This document shows positions 23,158-35,892 of a DNA stretch of 64,000 bases, piece by piece; position 1 is the stretch's first letter, and each line of letters opens with the position of its first letter. Below the pieces are notes generated by a model. It was given only the letters and a program-made list of their open reading frames with translations. It did not search any database and was not told the origin of the DNA. The DNA comes from Augochlora pura (taxonomy: Eukaryota > Arthropoda > Insecta > Hymenoptera > Halictidae). A program made the position numbers and the translations under genes. The stretch covers positions 26,880,545-26,944,544 of the forward strand of contig NC_135775.1 of the NCBI RefSeq assembly GCF_028453695.1, in the 5' to 3' direction.

Positions 23158-24989
23158 AGACGCGTTGGCTGGCTAGAATGATTTACCCTACTTTGCGGGA
23201 TAATAAATGAGAGTCGTCTTCGATGTTTGAAAGGCATGCCTCGTCTCGTCGAGAAAACGACGCAGGATCGTGTAACCGTGTAAACGGCGCGGCGATTTCC
23301 TTGTACGGCGATGGGTTGGCCGCCTCGGGCCAAAAAAACTTTGATTCAAGGACTGATAATTGATTGTTGAAATGTGCATGTAATCGGGACATGTGGAACA
23401 TGTATGTCGAGTCGAAACAATTATCGTGCCTTGTCTCGGTATCTGTTTGTCAAGAGAGTATTTTTCTGTCGTTGTAGAATGGTATCTTTCTACGTTCGAG
23501 ATTGAAAGTGACACTCGGAGCCGTTCGGGTCACAGAGACAAGAGAGAGAAAGGTGAAGAGAATACGTGGAACGGGATTAGCATGCATGGAGCATCGATCC
23601 GTCATCCAGATATTCGGGGATATAAATACGGCGGTCACCGTAAAATAGACGCGAGAGAATAATTCCGCGACAGAAGATAAGCAGTCTTCCCAGCCGCTCT
23701 CATGCTACTTCACCTTTCTTCCTGCTCTTCCATTCCTTTCCCACTTCGATTCCCACGTTCCCTGATTAGAAAACTACTTGTTCTTGACAAACGAACCTTT
23801 TCCGTTTTTTGCAACTGATTTCTCAGCTGAATTTCTCTCCGTAAGTCGATCTCGTCTCGATGTTTCCGTTCTCCTACACCGTTCTCTGTTACCGACCCGC
23901 AGACTAACAAGAATATTGCGGCTGCAATTCCTAAAACATTTCATTTCGCATTGAAACACTCTTCGCAAACATGTATCGTAAACTTTGTACTCTTTGTTTA
24001 CTTGTACGACATGCTTCTTCGTCATTTTTTCGCATGGTAGATAACCCTAAACCATATTTGCTCGTTCCATCGTACTTTCGGGTATCGATCTTCTATCAGT
24101 GACAGCGTAAGCGTATCAGATCGAAGATGTATCATGTCATGTATCAGTCTCTGTACCAACGTCTGGTAAAAGATGAGAAAAATAATCGAAGCGCGAACAA
24201 TGGTTTTCTGACACGAGCACGCAGGCCATATTTATGACCTAATACGTGTATGCAGTATGCGTATGCTTCAAGCTTGGATATCATTGCAGACTCACTTTCT
24301 GTAGAAGAAGCGTGGCATAGAAATGTGCGCCAGTTCAAGGCGCTTCAAAAATCGATCCTTATATCATCGACCTCGATCGCTCTTACATTCGACTTTGCGA
24401 TCATGACGCATTGAGTTATCGACTCCTCTATTGTAATATGTAAAGTTGATTGTTCGATATTGTAATCGTGATATGTACACCTTCGAATTATATCCTCGAT
24501 CTCATGCTACTACGAGGTTGCAAATTGATCTTTATAGAATATTTCGAAAGATGAAGAGAAAAAGTGTTTGCCTCAAGATTAATTTACACATCGACGTTTG
24601 CGTATATATAACAGATTTCTGTTGGTTGCAACTCGGAAGGGGCGCACCTTCCGCTTATTTGTTGCAGCAGCCAACAGCTCGTGTCGTAGAACGCAATGGC
24701 CGTCCGCCTACGCAACACGTCGTAACTCGTCGAGCAACCTCCTCCCGAATCCGCCCAGTATAACTAAGCTTTTCACTGGGTGTCGTTAATCGTTCGGTTA
24801 CCTATCTGGCGCAGATTTGTCTCGTTGTCGTTCTTTTAATCTGTCCTCACCTGTTTCGGACGTATTCTCCCTGCAAGATACACCGTTATTTTTCAGTGTT
24901 TTTGTTTACTTTCATATAACCTCAAAGATGCAACATCGTTCGTTACGCGTTATCGTTCGAACAGTTACACCATAAAGACGAATTCGGAG

Positions 24990-26690
24990 ATGGCGACAGG
25001 TGGTCCGTGCCCAAATCGTCTTCATTTTATACGAAACTATAGTTCCCAGATAATCAAAATAATCGTGTATTTCATTTTTCAGCTGTGGGGATTACGTGTT
25101 ACTGCGAAGGACAATGTCCGGACAATCGGCAAAATGGAACTTGCGAGGGAAGGCCTGGAGGACATTGTTTTAGTGCTGTGGAAGAAGTTTGGGACGCGGA
25201 TGCAGGGGAATTCGTGCCGGAGTGGTCGTTCGGCTGTTTACCGCCGGACGAACAAGGCTTCATGCAATGCAAGGGATATCTTGTGCCGAACTTACAAGGG
25301 AAAAGCATAATATGTTGCAACAAAAGCGCGCTGTGCAACAAAGACATATTTCCCGAATATAAACCTAGGCCTACAACAGCACCCAATCCTATGGCTATAG
25401 CATCTGGCGCGTCGCTTATAATATTGGCTACCATACTGTCTGTATGTTTAATGGTAATTTCGATAGCTATGGTGATTATATACCATAGGTACCGAAGGAA
25501 AGAGAGAGGTCCTTGCCTAGTGCCTTCTCAAGGCACCCTTAAAGACTTTATCGATCAAAGCAGTGGTTCTGGCTCAGGATTACCCCTGTTAGTACAACGG
25601 ACTATTGCTAAACAGTTGGCGTTGTCTCAGTGTGTTGGGAAAGGACGGTATGGTGAAGTATGGCTTGCAAGATGGAGAGGAGAGAAAGTAGCAGTCAAAG
25701 TATTCTTCACATTGGAGGAAGCATCTTGGTTCAGGGAGACTGAGATCTACCAAACTGTGTTGATGAGGCACGACAATATTTTAGGATTTATCGCAGCTGA
25801 CATCAAAGGAACAGGATCCTGGACACAAATGTTGCTGATCACAGATTACCACGAAAGGGGATCGCTACACGATTACTTGCAAACCACGGTTCTAGATCAT
25901 CCTAGTCTATTAGCGATTTGTCATTCGATTGCATCAGGAATTGCTCATCTACATACAGAAATCTTTGGCACGCGTGGAAAACCTGCGATAGCGCACAGGG
26001 ATATCAAAAGTAGAAATATTTTAGTGAAGAGGAGTGGTGAATGTGCAATCGCCGATTTTGGTTTGGCTGTCAGGTATATCAGGTAAGGTTTAGAAAAATA
26101 AAGATACATTAGAGTTACGTCCGTGCGACAAATGTTAGAATTGAAAAATTTTACTCACAGCGAAAGCGGAGAAATAGACATTGCTCCTAACACGCGAGTA
26201 GGCACTCGCCGATACATGGCTCCGGAAGTCTTGGATGAAACATTGAATACATCCTCGTTCGATGCCTTTAAAATGGCAGACATGTATTCTGTGGGTCTTG
26301 TGTTGTGGGAAGCGTGTAGGAGATGCGTAACCGGCGGTAAAACTTCTGTGGTGGAACCGTATGCCCTGCCTTATCACGACGTTGTCCCGAGTGATCCAGA
26401 CTTTGAGGATATGCGGTTAGCAGTATGCGTAAAACGATTACGTCCGGTGATACCAACGCGATGGGAGAACGATCCTGTAAGCAAAAAACTAATCGCTTCC
26501 GCTCAAGAATTTCTTGGTAGAAGAGGAATATTAAAAGTTCGATGTTTATTTTTTGTTTCAGATTCTTTTTGCTCTCAGCAAACTTATGGCCGAATGTTGG
26601 CATGCTAATCCTGCCGTTCGTTTAACAGCGTTACGCGTCAAAAAGACAATGTCGAAATTGCATATTGACAATACCATCAAGATCGTGTAG
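24990..26690 (+). CDS. tkv: thickveins, type I BMP (Dpp) receptor serine/threonine kinase, about 484 aa
   Basis: Transmembrane kinase that binds Dpp/BMP ligands with a type II receptor and phosphorylates Mad. Exons: 24990-24999 (ATG GCG ACA G), 25083-26082, 26161-26476 and 26562-26690, in phase to TAG. The ectodomain has CYCEGQCPDNRQNGTCE, GGHCFSAVEEVWD and the end-box IICCNKSALCN. A membrane helix lies near residues 110-136, followed by a basic stop-transfer segment. The GS box is SSGSGSGLPLLVQRTIAKQ. The kinase has GKGRYGEVW, VAVKVF (Lys about 199), AHRDIKSRN, DFG, and RVGTRRYMAPEVL, and ends in the tail LTALRVKKTMSKL and IKIV. The motifs place it with Tkv/BMPR1 rather than Saxophone or Baboon. 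The ten-base first exon lacks a signal peptide, as in one fly isoform, and alternative upstream first exons are likely. An alternative donor 7 nt before the chosen one in exon 2 would shift the frame. Confidence 0.93.
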
Positions 26691-29525
26691 TGTACGACGA
26701 TTTTCCTTCAAACTTTACTTCACATTTGATAGTTAAAAAGAAACTGTTCCCTTGTAAATAGAACCCCGGTGTACATAGGTTTATTAACAGACTGCAAGCC
26801 TGAAGACTGAGTATTAAGATTTACATATACTTGATGACGTATGAATGTAGAGATTGGTATGATTAGTGGGTGATTACGAACATAATTATGAATGAGTCCA
26901 TGTTGTCTATGTATATTTTTTGTTTTTATGTGAAACGCGACAAAATGCGATAGCGTCAAATTTGGTTTGACGTGCTTCACTATGTTGAAGTTTGTTGAAT
27001 ATGTAATCGAGGATAGTTACTACTTAGAAAAGATAATACTGTTTGGCAAAAAAGTGTCCTGAGTTCTAGACGCGTGTGAGCTTAAAAAGAGACATTAAAG
27101 TAAGTTTAGCGAACGACGGCAGATATTTCAATTCTAGAAGGGTAAATGCCACTTTGATAATAGCATTTACTGAATCTACACTAATATCGTGAGATTTTTA
27201 TATTCATTCGCATTCAAGTTCTCGTCATTACGAAGCCATGCTAATTTACGTTTATATGTCTCTATAAAATTGTTGACGAGACATTTTGCAGGATATATGT
27301 AATTTTATATCTTGAGAAATTCGATACGTATGTAGACACAATTTTTGCAGAATGGAACAAGGAATGTTTTTGAATGTTGGTATTCCGAATATTCTGTTAC
27401 TGTTACTTGGAATACTCGATAAAATTTACTTGGAATTTTTTTACGGAATTCATTTAATTTCCATCCTATCTCCATAAATTTGATACGCTTGTTTTAAATT
27501 TACTTTGTAAGTTGAAAATTACGTTTTTTTTTAATGTCACTTTCAGCTATCACTGGCTCTCGATTACTGTGTCTAATACATAAATCTGTATTATCTGTAC
27601 AGTATGTAATTTATGTTTTTAATTTGTACAAATGAAATATGTTAATTATTTAGCTTTTAGAACGATGTTAACTATACTGTCGATTGTTCAGATTATAAAC
27701 GATTTTGTTTTCGAGATCATTACATTTGTCATAACTCCCTACAAATTTACTCGGTTTGATACTGCAATCCGAATTGATTTCTTTTCAATTGTATGTATTA
27801 TGATTATGATGCATATCCGTAAATTGTATATTACGAACGATACGGATATACAACCGAATATCTTGATAACATGATTGTTGTAACAATAAATTATGACTCT
27901 AGATTTTCCAAAATTGACTCGAAATCGTTATGTTATATGTATGACTTCTACATAATTATACGATAGAAGTCACTGTTAAATAGTGTCGTAATTCTTTAAA
28001 AAGAATGAATTGTAAACATATTACAAAATTGTAGTTAATAGCTAATTGATTGAAAATAATGAAAGTTATATTTTTAACAAGTATTAAACATCACCTTTTT
28101 CTATACACATCTTTATTTATTATTACATATTATAAAGCACTATTTTTACTATCTTTAAGCGGTTACCTAAAAGTTACTGGATATCCGCTATATATGTATA
28201 TAATGCTGTTTGTAAAATATTTCTGCGAATATGTAACAATATACATATACGTTAAGGGACCTTATTCTTTCTTACGTAGTATTCATCGTAGACGATTCAC
28301 ATAAATAAGAGAGTTACATACATACATATATTATGTTGTACATTTTGTGTGTAATGTATCTATGTATGTAGTCGCTGGGAATCAATGGTATCTTTAGGAC
28401 GAACAAGATTGATATATCCATGTGTACTTTTTATAAACTACAAACAATAAGCTTATGAAAAGTATCAATCCAGAGATCCATATTCTTTTCATGAATAAAC
28501 TCTACAGTTCGAATCATTTTTTACACACGTGCAGTCAGAAAAATGCTCCGCATCGTTGACAAAACCAAAAGGGGAGAATCTATCATTTTAACCAAATGCA
28601 TTGCCAGTTGCTAGAATCATGTACATGTCAAGTTTAACTTTTTTCTATAATATGTTTTCATCTCTGAGAATTGAATATTTAATAAAATATTTGTTATTTA
28701 TTAATTTTGATGCTGTCATTTACATGCACGTTTGCTTTATAGGCTGCACGAATAGCATCGATATGTATCTGCCTGAATGTAAAGTAATAATGGGTCCTAC
28801 TCCTGCTGCACACTTTTCGTGCTCCCTAAGCTGGCTCGCACATCCCCACCATTTTACCGTACATCTAGTTTCGTGGAAATACTGTAAAAAGGCAATGAGT
28901 TACGATGCAGAGAAACAGAACGATACCCGCCAGATTCTATGTCTGATTGTGCACATGAATAGGAAACGTAGCTTGCTTACTTTGCCCCGTGCTTGCGGCG
29001 TCACTCTTTCCGCGCATTCATTCGATTGGCGCGCCATCTGAGACACGTTCCGAGAAATTCAATTTGCAAAGGAGATTCAAGTTCTTTAAAAAACGAATTT
29101 CGCGCCGCGCGCCTTTGATGGCGCGTCAACTGAAAGGATGCGTAAAATGAGTAATACCGCAAACGCGATAGAGTAAGAAGCCACGTCGTCGTTATTGTGA
29201 CTTGCTCCACATGTAGTTGTGCCAAGTTCATGCTCTCTTGCTTACTCGCTGTTTTCTCTCTTTTTCCATGAATGCGAGGGCAGCACTATCTCACCAGTAA
29301 ACCGCCAACCAATCGGAGGAAAGAAAATTTCTATATCAACCCTTTGTAACGAATCGAGCTGTGGTCTGGAGATGTGCAGGAGTAGGGGACCCCTTACTGT
29401 ATGCACAACCTGGAAATCGTAGAAAGTTTCTATCGTGTCAGTTGACGACACTGACGCCAAATCGGAAGCACGTCGCACATCGGAGGAAGGGACGCCGACG
29501 CCGCTTTCCACTATCCAGTACCCAG
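26691..29525. other. thickveins 3' UTR and AT-rich spacer
   Basis: Very AT-rich to about 28750, then more balanced. A long thickveins 3' UTR is likely; AATAAA motifs lie at 27885-27890 and 28494-28499. A 146-codon plus-strand ORF (28601-29041) has no known motif and is not called. No RNA gene recognised. Confidence 0.5.
27885..27890 (+). terminator. candidate polyadenylation signal for thickveins
   Basis: AATAAA in AT-rich sequence 1.2 kb past the thickveins stop, with a second copy at 28494. Which one is used cannot be told. Confidence 0.35.
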
Positions 29526-29612
29526 TCTGTTGCGGTCCGCCATTTTTTACTTCGGGAAGCGTGTGATATCGCGTCGTGTTTTATCGCGTTGTTTTACGGA
29601 AATACTGACTTG
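29526..29612 (+). promoter_or_regulatory. probable lark promoter and non-coding first exon
   Basis: GCGGTCCGCCATTTTTTAC contains a CCGCCATTTT core, a YY1/Pho-like element often found at starts of housekeeping 5' UTRs. A strong donor, ACTTG/GTAAGT, follows at 29612. The next splice acceptor that fits is ATTAG at about 31674, twenty bases before the lark ATG. Linkage to lark is inferred from position and splice signals. Confidence 0.45.
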
Positions 29613-31694
29613 GTAAGTACTCAAACATTACTAATACGTCTCTCGTGTTACAAGTTATCATTTCGATGCAATAGACGCGATTAAACCTGTACCTGTATTC
29701 TAGAATTTATTACGACATTTCTGCGTCGATATGCAGGGTATTCAAGGCACGCCATTTCGCGTCGCTTAGCTTTCTTGGGAGGAACGTATTTTGTAGTTCA
29801 TTTCGTTTTCAGCCGCTTTGAACGGCACTCGTTCGTATGAAATAAGCGATATTTAATCGATCTGTATAATCAACGAATTGCATAATATTTTCTGTTAATC
29901 TATGCAAGGTATACATACGTATATACGTACGCGCGTATGCATATATGTACATTTTTCATCGTTATACGAAAGCGAGAACTAGAAAGCTTGATTTTTGAGT
30001 GGCGTGGTAATTTTCCAGGCTAGTTTTACTATACGTAGTTCCAACGTATATAATTCGAAAAATACATTGATGTACTGCTATCTTGCAAGTGGAGATGCAA
30101 TCTGTATATGTATATCTATAAACTTTGTACTTATTTGTAACATTCCTGTATCGAGTATCTTTTTCTTGGCAGTGAATAATACATAATTTTGCAACGCATC
30201 GGCAACCTTCCAATTGTATGTAGCTCTCATCGAATATGTACTTCTCAATCATTTTTAATCTATTTTATTGATAAATTGTTCAGCCGTTTTTTGTTAAATA
30301 TCGTTTTACGATTCAATAGAAACTGTTATAGCGTTCCGAACACCGGCCAGAGTGATGATAGCAAACGCGTTCAGTATCTCTTACAATATTTATATGCAGG
30401 CTACCGATTTGTTGCAAGTCCAAAATTTGAGCAGATTCGACTAAAGAGTAACGAACGTTGTGTATTGTCCAAGTCTAGAAGAAGATTCCCTCCCGATTGT
30501 ATTAATGGCGTGCAAAGTCCGATATAGGTATATGAAGAAAATCGGAAATGTTGAAATCTATCAAAGTTTCGTCGCATCTTTTGCGATATCCGATGAAAAA
30601 TATTTTTTTCCATTTCGAATTTCAAATACCGTTTAAATTTACTCGTAGTTGATGAAATAAAAAGACACGTTTGTCGTATACAAGGCACATTTTGATAAAT
30701 TCGGCATCGGCTTCGGCTTCGTATTCGCCTTTAGGTCTTATTAATACTTGTTGGCGTTGTATGATGGCGCTCGTGGTAGCTGCGGCTACTGTTGTCGCCA
30801 CAGTCTGCGCAGGCGGACGCGGTGAGACGCCATTACTAGATTGCGTTCTCTTGTGTAAAGTTGTGCGTGTGCGAGGAGCATATCGTTCAGGTTTGCGAGA
30901 AATCGTCGATTAAAAAGTCGTTTCGGTGCGACAATATTGAGTGAGTGTCGTGGAAGAGAGCCTGGTGCGCGAATCGATAGTGCACAGGCATCGGTTGACG
31001 GGAAAAACTCGATCGCCACACATTTGATAGAATTCGTGCGCCATTTCGACAAGGTCGGTACGCTCACTATACTGCGTGCTTTCGCGACGTACCGAATGTT
31101 CCGATTGCGCGTTTTCCTCGTTCCGCGGGACCAAAAATCGTGAAAATTATGTCCCGATGGGACACGGATGTTGCTAAGAGCTTTAATTTCTTACAAAAGT
31201 ATCGACTCGCGTGATTAATATCGAGGAATAATTCGGCGACCTTCGAAATTCGAAAACTTAGATCGTTAGCAAAATGGTGGAAGGAAGCGCTAGAGGGGGA
31301 ACCTAAACAATCACGGCGTCACCATCGAACATCGCGAATTTACTCGTCTCTCTGATTCGATCAGCTTTAGATTTTCGTGAACAAATATTTCGGGATTAGC
31401 GTTACCGTTTATGGTCGACGCATACGCGTTCGTATGATACGAAACGTATGTTACGATGCGACGTAATTGATGCTAGAATGAATCGAAGTAGGAGTATATG
31501 CGTAGTAGTAATGGCAGTGTAGCACAGTTCCTCGTTCCGTCCGGTGGTTTGATCAGATTCTAGGGATTCTTTTTTTTTTTTTTGCTCCGTTTCTTTTGGC
31601 GCGTTATCTCATTAAACTCGCGTTACACGAGTCGTTAATGAATAATATGCAATATATTTTGTTTCCTGAAATTAGGTTCTAGAACGAGCCGAAA
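29613..31694 (+). other. probable lark 5' intron with possible internal promoter
   Basis: No coding exon recognised. AT-rich at first, then CpG-richer at about 30680-31140 and with poly-T at 31570, so a second start site near 31500 is possible. It ends at the acceptor CTGAAATTAG just before the lark start. Confidence 0.4.
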
Positions 31695-33696
31695 ATGCCG
31701 GGTTTTAGTAGCGTTGGCACATTTAAGATCTTCATCGGTAATTTAGCCGACAAGACGTCGAATGCTGACATTAAACCGTTATTTGAAAAATACGGAAAAG
31801 TCATAGAATGCGACGTGGTCAAAAACTATGGATTTGTGGTAAGTGTTTTTCTATTCAAGTTGTTTCGTTTATTGATTTATATTTGTTTATCCTTGCTGTT
31901 GCTATTTCGATGAAAGCGAGAGGTTCATAGATATCCGTATATGAACGAACCGTCGAGATATCGCATGTTTAATCGAATCGTATGTGTTATTCTTGCAACA
32001 GCATATGGAGAACGAAGAAGCAGGTAGGAACGCGATACAGAATCTGAACGGTCACGTGGTTCACGGGCAACCGATCAAATGCGAGGCTGCAAAGAGTCGC
32101 AAGGGACCGAACACTCCCACGACCAAAATCTTTGTCGGCAATCTCACAGATAACACGAAAGCGCCCCAAGTGCGCGAACTTTTCGCCAAGTACGGCACAG
32201 TTGTAGAGTGCGATATCGTGAGAAATTACGGGTTCGTCCATCTAGAAGCAACAGGTGACGTCAATGACGCCATCAAGGAATTGAACGGACAGATGGTGGA
32301 CGGTCAACCGATGAAGGTTCAAATCTCAACCAGCAGAGTACGTCAGAGGCCAGGAATGGGTGATCCGGAACAATGCTACCGCTGCGGTCGTGGCGGTCAC
32401 TGGTCCAAGGAGTGCCCCAAGGGAGGAATGGGAGGAGGACCGGATAGGAATGGATACAGAGAACGAATGTTTGGACGCGACCCGTATCCTCCACCGCCGC
32501 CACCACCGTTCCTTCGGGACCGGCTGATGGGTGGTGGCCGCTTTGGAGTAAGTACCTCTGTTCGTTTGCCATTTTCATCCCAGATGCGCTCCCTCTGTCC
32601 CAGACTATGGTATACATAACTTTCTCACGGGATTTTCCCAATTAACTGTACCCCACATTCAAACACACACGATTTGAATTTGAATTACTTGGGATATGCC
32701 ACGTTTTAACAAATCAAAGCAAACGTTTCGTTTTGGAGCTTCCATTTCACCGATCGACGTTAACTTGTCCAAATTAATTTGCACCGAGTGACGAGAGCTA
32801 ACAAAAGGCATGTACCTTAACAGCTTAGTTACCAGTGGTCGATTAATCGTTCTTAATACGTTTACCGCCGTCTGGTCGATCGGAAGGATAAAAGATCTTT
32901 CGGAACTATTGTTGCAACGGCTATTCCGACGTTTCTTTTTCGTAGACCCACAGCGACTGAGAATTTTATAGATAGTCTATCGGTAGGTAAAACGTGTGAC
33001 GATTAGCAAATTTTTCAGAAATGTATACCATGAGGCGGGAGAGGGGTAAATGATTTAGGTGTCAGACGATTGATAGCGACGCGTGGTTTGATTTTCGTCA
33101 ACAGGACTACGAAAGCTACTACGACAGGAGGGGCTTCGATGACACCAGGGATCTCTACGAGAGGCGGTTTACGGGTATGACAGGGCCCTGTGACATGGGA
33201 AGTTCCATGTGCGGGCTTGACTTTCCACCAATGACAATGCCACCTCTACCCCCAAGACGAGACCCAATGCCTCCTATGCCTCCTCTAGGTATGGGATCCA
33301 TGCGCGACACTGGCTTCTCCCGTGGTAACGAGTACGGAATGTTCAGCCGCCGATCACCCCCTCCGAGTGGCAACAACGGCCGGTTCAGGTGAGTAGAGTC
33401 ATCGTGTACCGACTGCCCATTCGTCCGACTTAACATTGTGAACGTTCCAGGCTGGATTAACAGCTCATGCGAATTGGGGTTCGGTGATGAAGTCGACATA
33501 CTTCTTTACTTCCATACATATACAATAATATTCTGTAATCGTACATTCTTCCTTCTTGCCGATGATGGATATCTTTTTTTTCTTTTCTCGTTGCTTCTCT
33601 TTTTAAGATCAACTATCTTTTCTTGAATTCGTAGAGTTTTCCAGTTCGGGATTGATTTCTTGTACGCGAGATAGAAAATTTATGTTACAGGCATCT

Positions 33697-33763
<67 letters not shown>

Positions 33764-34114
33764 TGGTTTTTGGTCTGATCCGTTCTATCTATTGCTGTTT
33801 CTCCTATCTATTTAAAACTACGATTACATATTGCACGGTATACGTAATTAGACGCGTATATAGCATGATATAGTATTTTGCCGTATGCGTATCGTTTTTC
33901 TTTTTGTTCGGTTGCTTAGTTTGAGATACACGTGTAATTACAGTAACCGGTTTTCTCTAATCTCGATAAAACGAATTATTGAATACAAGTGTCGACCCGA
34001 TGCCCACATGAGTGCAGAGTCTGCATAGTACAAATGTTATTATATGACGCTTGGACGTTTCTGTACATTCTAAATTTCAGTGCACCTCAGGCTGCGTACC
34101 ATCTTTGTCCATGA
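31695..34114 (+). CDS. lark: Lark RNA-binding protein (two RRMs and a CCHC knuckle), 335 aa
   Basis: RNA-binding protein of the RBM4 family that controls translation and splicing; in flies it affects circadian eclosion. Exons: 31695-31838, 32002-32547, 33105-33388 and 34081-34114, total 1008 nt in frame. RRM1 (residues about 10-75) has IFIGNLADKTSNADIKPLF and NYGFVHM across the first intron. RRM2 (about 87-150) has KIFVGNLTD and NYGFVHLE. Both share the acidic EKYGKVIECDV / AKYGTVVECDI block. The retroviral-type knuckle CYRCGRGGHWSKECPKG follows, then a Gly/Pro/Met/Arg-rich tail with DYESYYDRRG. The tail ends FSAPQAAYHLCP if the donor at 33388 is used; if that intron is retained, a TGA at 33390-33392 ends it at GRFR (325 aa). 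The 5' UTR is spliced to an acceptor at about 31674. Confidence 0.95.
33699..33759. repeat. (CT)n microsatellite in the last lark intron
   Basis: About 30 uninterrupted CT units, the longest in the window, about 320 nt before the acceptor of lark exon 4. Confidence 0.97.
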
Positions 34115-34952
34115 ATGCGGGCAACCCTAGAGAGACAGTCCCGGGCCAACGTACAAGTCGTGCAAGAGTAAGTCTTTGACCACTTTTGTTAGCGAGTAGT
34201 CATGCCTCGTTCTTGTCGCTGGCGCGTTTGTACATCGGGTGGCCGTTCTATATTTTTTGAATCAACCGCCGAGAAACGCAAAACGATCGATTGTCGTGTG
34301 ACTTGACAACGGTGGAAATCGAATGTTTTCGAATACCAAAAGTACGGAGAAAATTCGTATGTCGATGAGAAACAAAACGACACGATACACATATTGTGTG
34401 TAGATTCGGGTGTCTCGACTGATCGTGCCTTGAACATGTCGACTGCTCTTCTAGGGATGTCCTTGTTCATAGACTCTCTTGATCCATGGCGTTAACTGCG
34501 AGATTGGCCTGTATGTCTCTCATGAATCCTTTGTGTTTCAAGCGCTCCCTATTACGTACATCACTCGACCGGGAGTGGCGCGGAGGCCTGGGATGAAGAA
34601 ACGTTCCTAAGGAATGCGAACTAGATTTCTTGATCGCACTACCGCGAGCCAGGATATGCGATCTACAATTTAAAACGAACTCTCGGTACCGCTGTAGATA
34701 GAAACAAAAAAGAAAAGAGAAAACAAAAAGGGCTGGCGCGATTTTCAGGAACGGCGCCTATCGATTGTCTTTGAAACGTCTCGTAAGTAGAAACCAGCTC
34801 TCCAGACGAATTGGACAGTAAGTTTTTTTTTTGTACACCGCCGTTTCTAAGTAGAAGTTAAGGCCAGTTTCATAGGACACGCTCTTTCTTCAACAAAAAC
34901 AATTTAAAAACGATCCGCTTTCCGTTTCCGCGTATTTCGTCTGCTCACATAT

Positions 34953-35008
34953 TTATATATGCATGCATATGCATATATGTATACATATATATATATGTAT
35001 GTATATAA
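34953..35008. repeat. AT-rich palindromic repeat (ATGCAT/TATA)n
   Basis: Alternating ATATGCATGCATATGCATAT and (TA)n, self-complementary over much of its length. Similar tracts occur at 38637-38672, 41641-41730 and 43269-43331. Confidence 0.8.
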
Positions 35009-35839
35009 AACTTCGGCAACGACGAGTCTTGTCGATTCTTGATTACTTGTGTACCGTCTTTCTTAGTCCACTGTTGAACTGTAAAAACACGATCACTTCA
35101 GTTTTAGCGTACGATAGATTTAGCGTTGCATTGCATTGACAACCAAATCAAACACTTTCTTCAATTGTATACTTGAGAGAAAAGAACGATGGAGAGTTAA
35201 GAAGCACGCGTATATCTCTTCACAAGTCTCATAGTTGTAAAAGATGAAAAATTATTTTTCGGTCGATAGGAAATGTTGTTCTGCTGTTCGATTAGTGATA
35301 AATGATTTACTCCATTACTTTTCTTTTGCTAGCTGCAAAGACACGATCGTCATTTTCTCTTCCCAATTGTGTATTACTGTATCAATTGTTCTCTACAGTT
35401 TGAGATTGAGGCATCGTTGGGTGTCTCGAGGAAAATTGCTTCTATTTTGAGATTAGGCAAAAATTCGAGCTTTCAATTCTACGATAGCAATCGATTCCAG
35501 ATGTTGCTCCGTGAAACGGCCCTCTGTCAAAACACGAAACGATAAGATAGAAACAGTACGCGTTGCGAGCTCGCGATCGCTTCTGTTATATACATTCGGA
35601 AAAATCGGTGATCCATAGTTCTTGAAGCTGACTTCTACTCGCGAGGTTCAAAGCTTTTCATGTATGTAAATCCATTCGCAAAATACTTTCAAATAGAGAA
35701 ACAAGAGTTGATTGAACTTCTCAATCGTTCTGAATACTTTGAATTTGTTGTTGCACGTTACCTTATTTATCCCACATGATCCCAGCCTGAGCTGCAAACG
35801 GCTCGTTCACGCTCTGATCACGAATTTACGATATATACA

Positions 35840-35843
<4 letters not shown>

Positions 35844-35888
<45 letters not shown>
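35844..35888. repeat. (CT)n microsatellite
   Basis: About 22 CT units, then CACACATAC. Confidence 0.95.

Positions 35889-35892
<4 letters not shown>

Larger units (their letters stand above)
16718..24989. other. gene-poor region upstream of thickveins
   Basis: Apart from the microsatellites listed, nothing supportable was seen. ORFs are short or low-complexity. Two have hydrophobic starts: one near 22195, which has no ATG, and one near 20401, which contains several N-glycosylation-like triplets but no known domain. The 3' end should contain a thickveins promoter. A pyrimidine-rich AG before 24820 could be a 5' UTR splice acceptor. Confidence 0.4.

Noticed and set aside
28601..29041. 146-codon ORF after thickveins
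   Set aside because: AT-rich at first, no recognisable motif, and probably within a 3' UTR or spacer.
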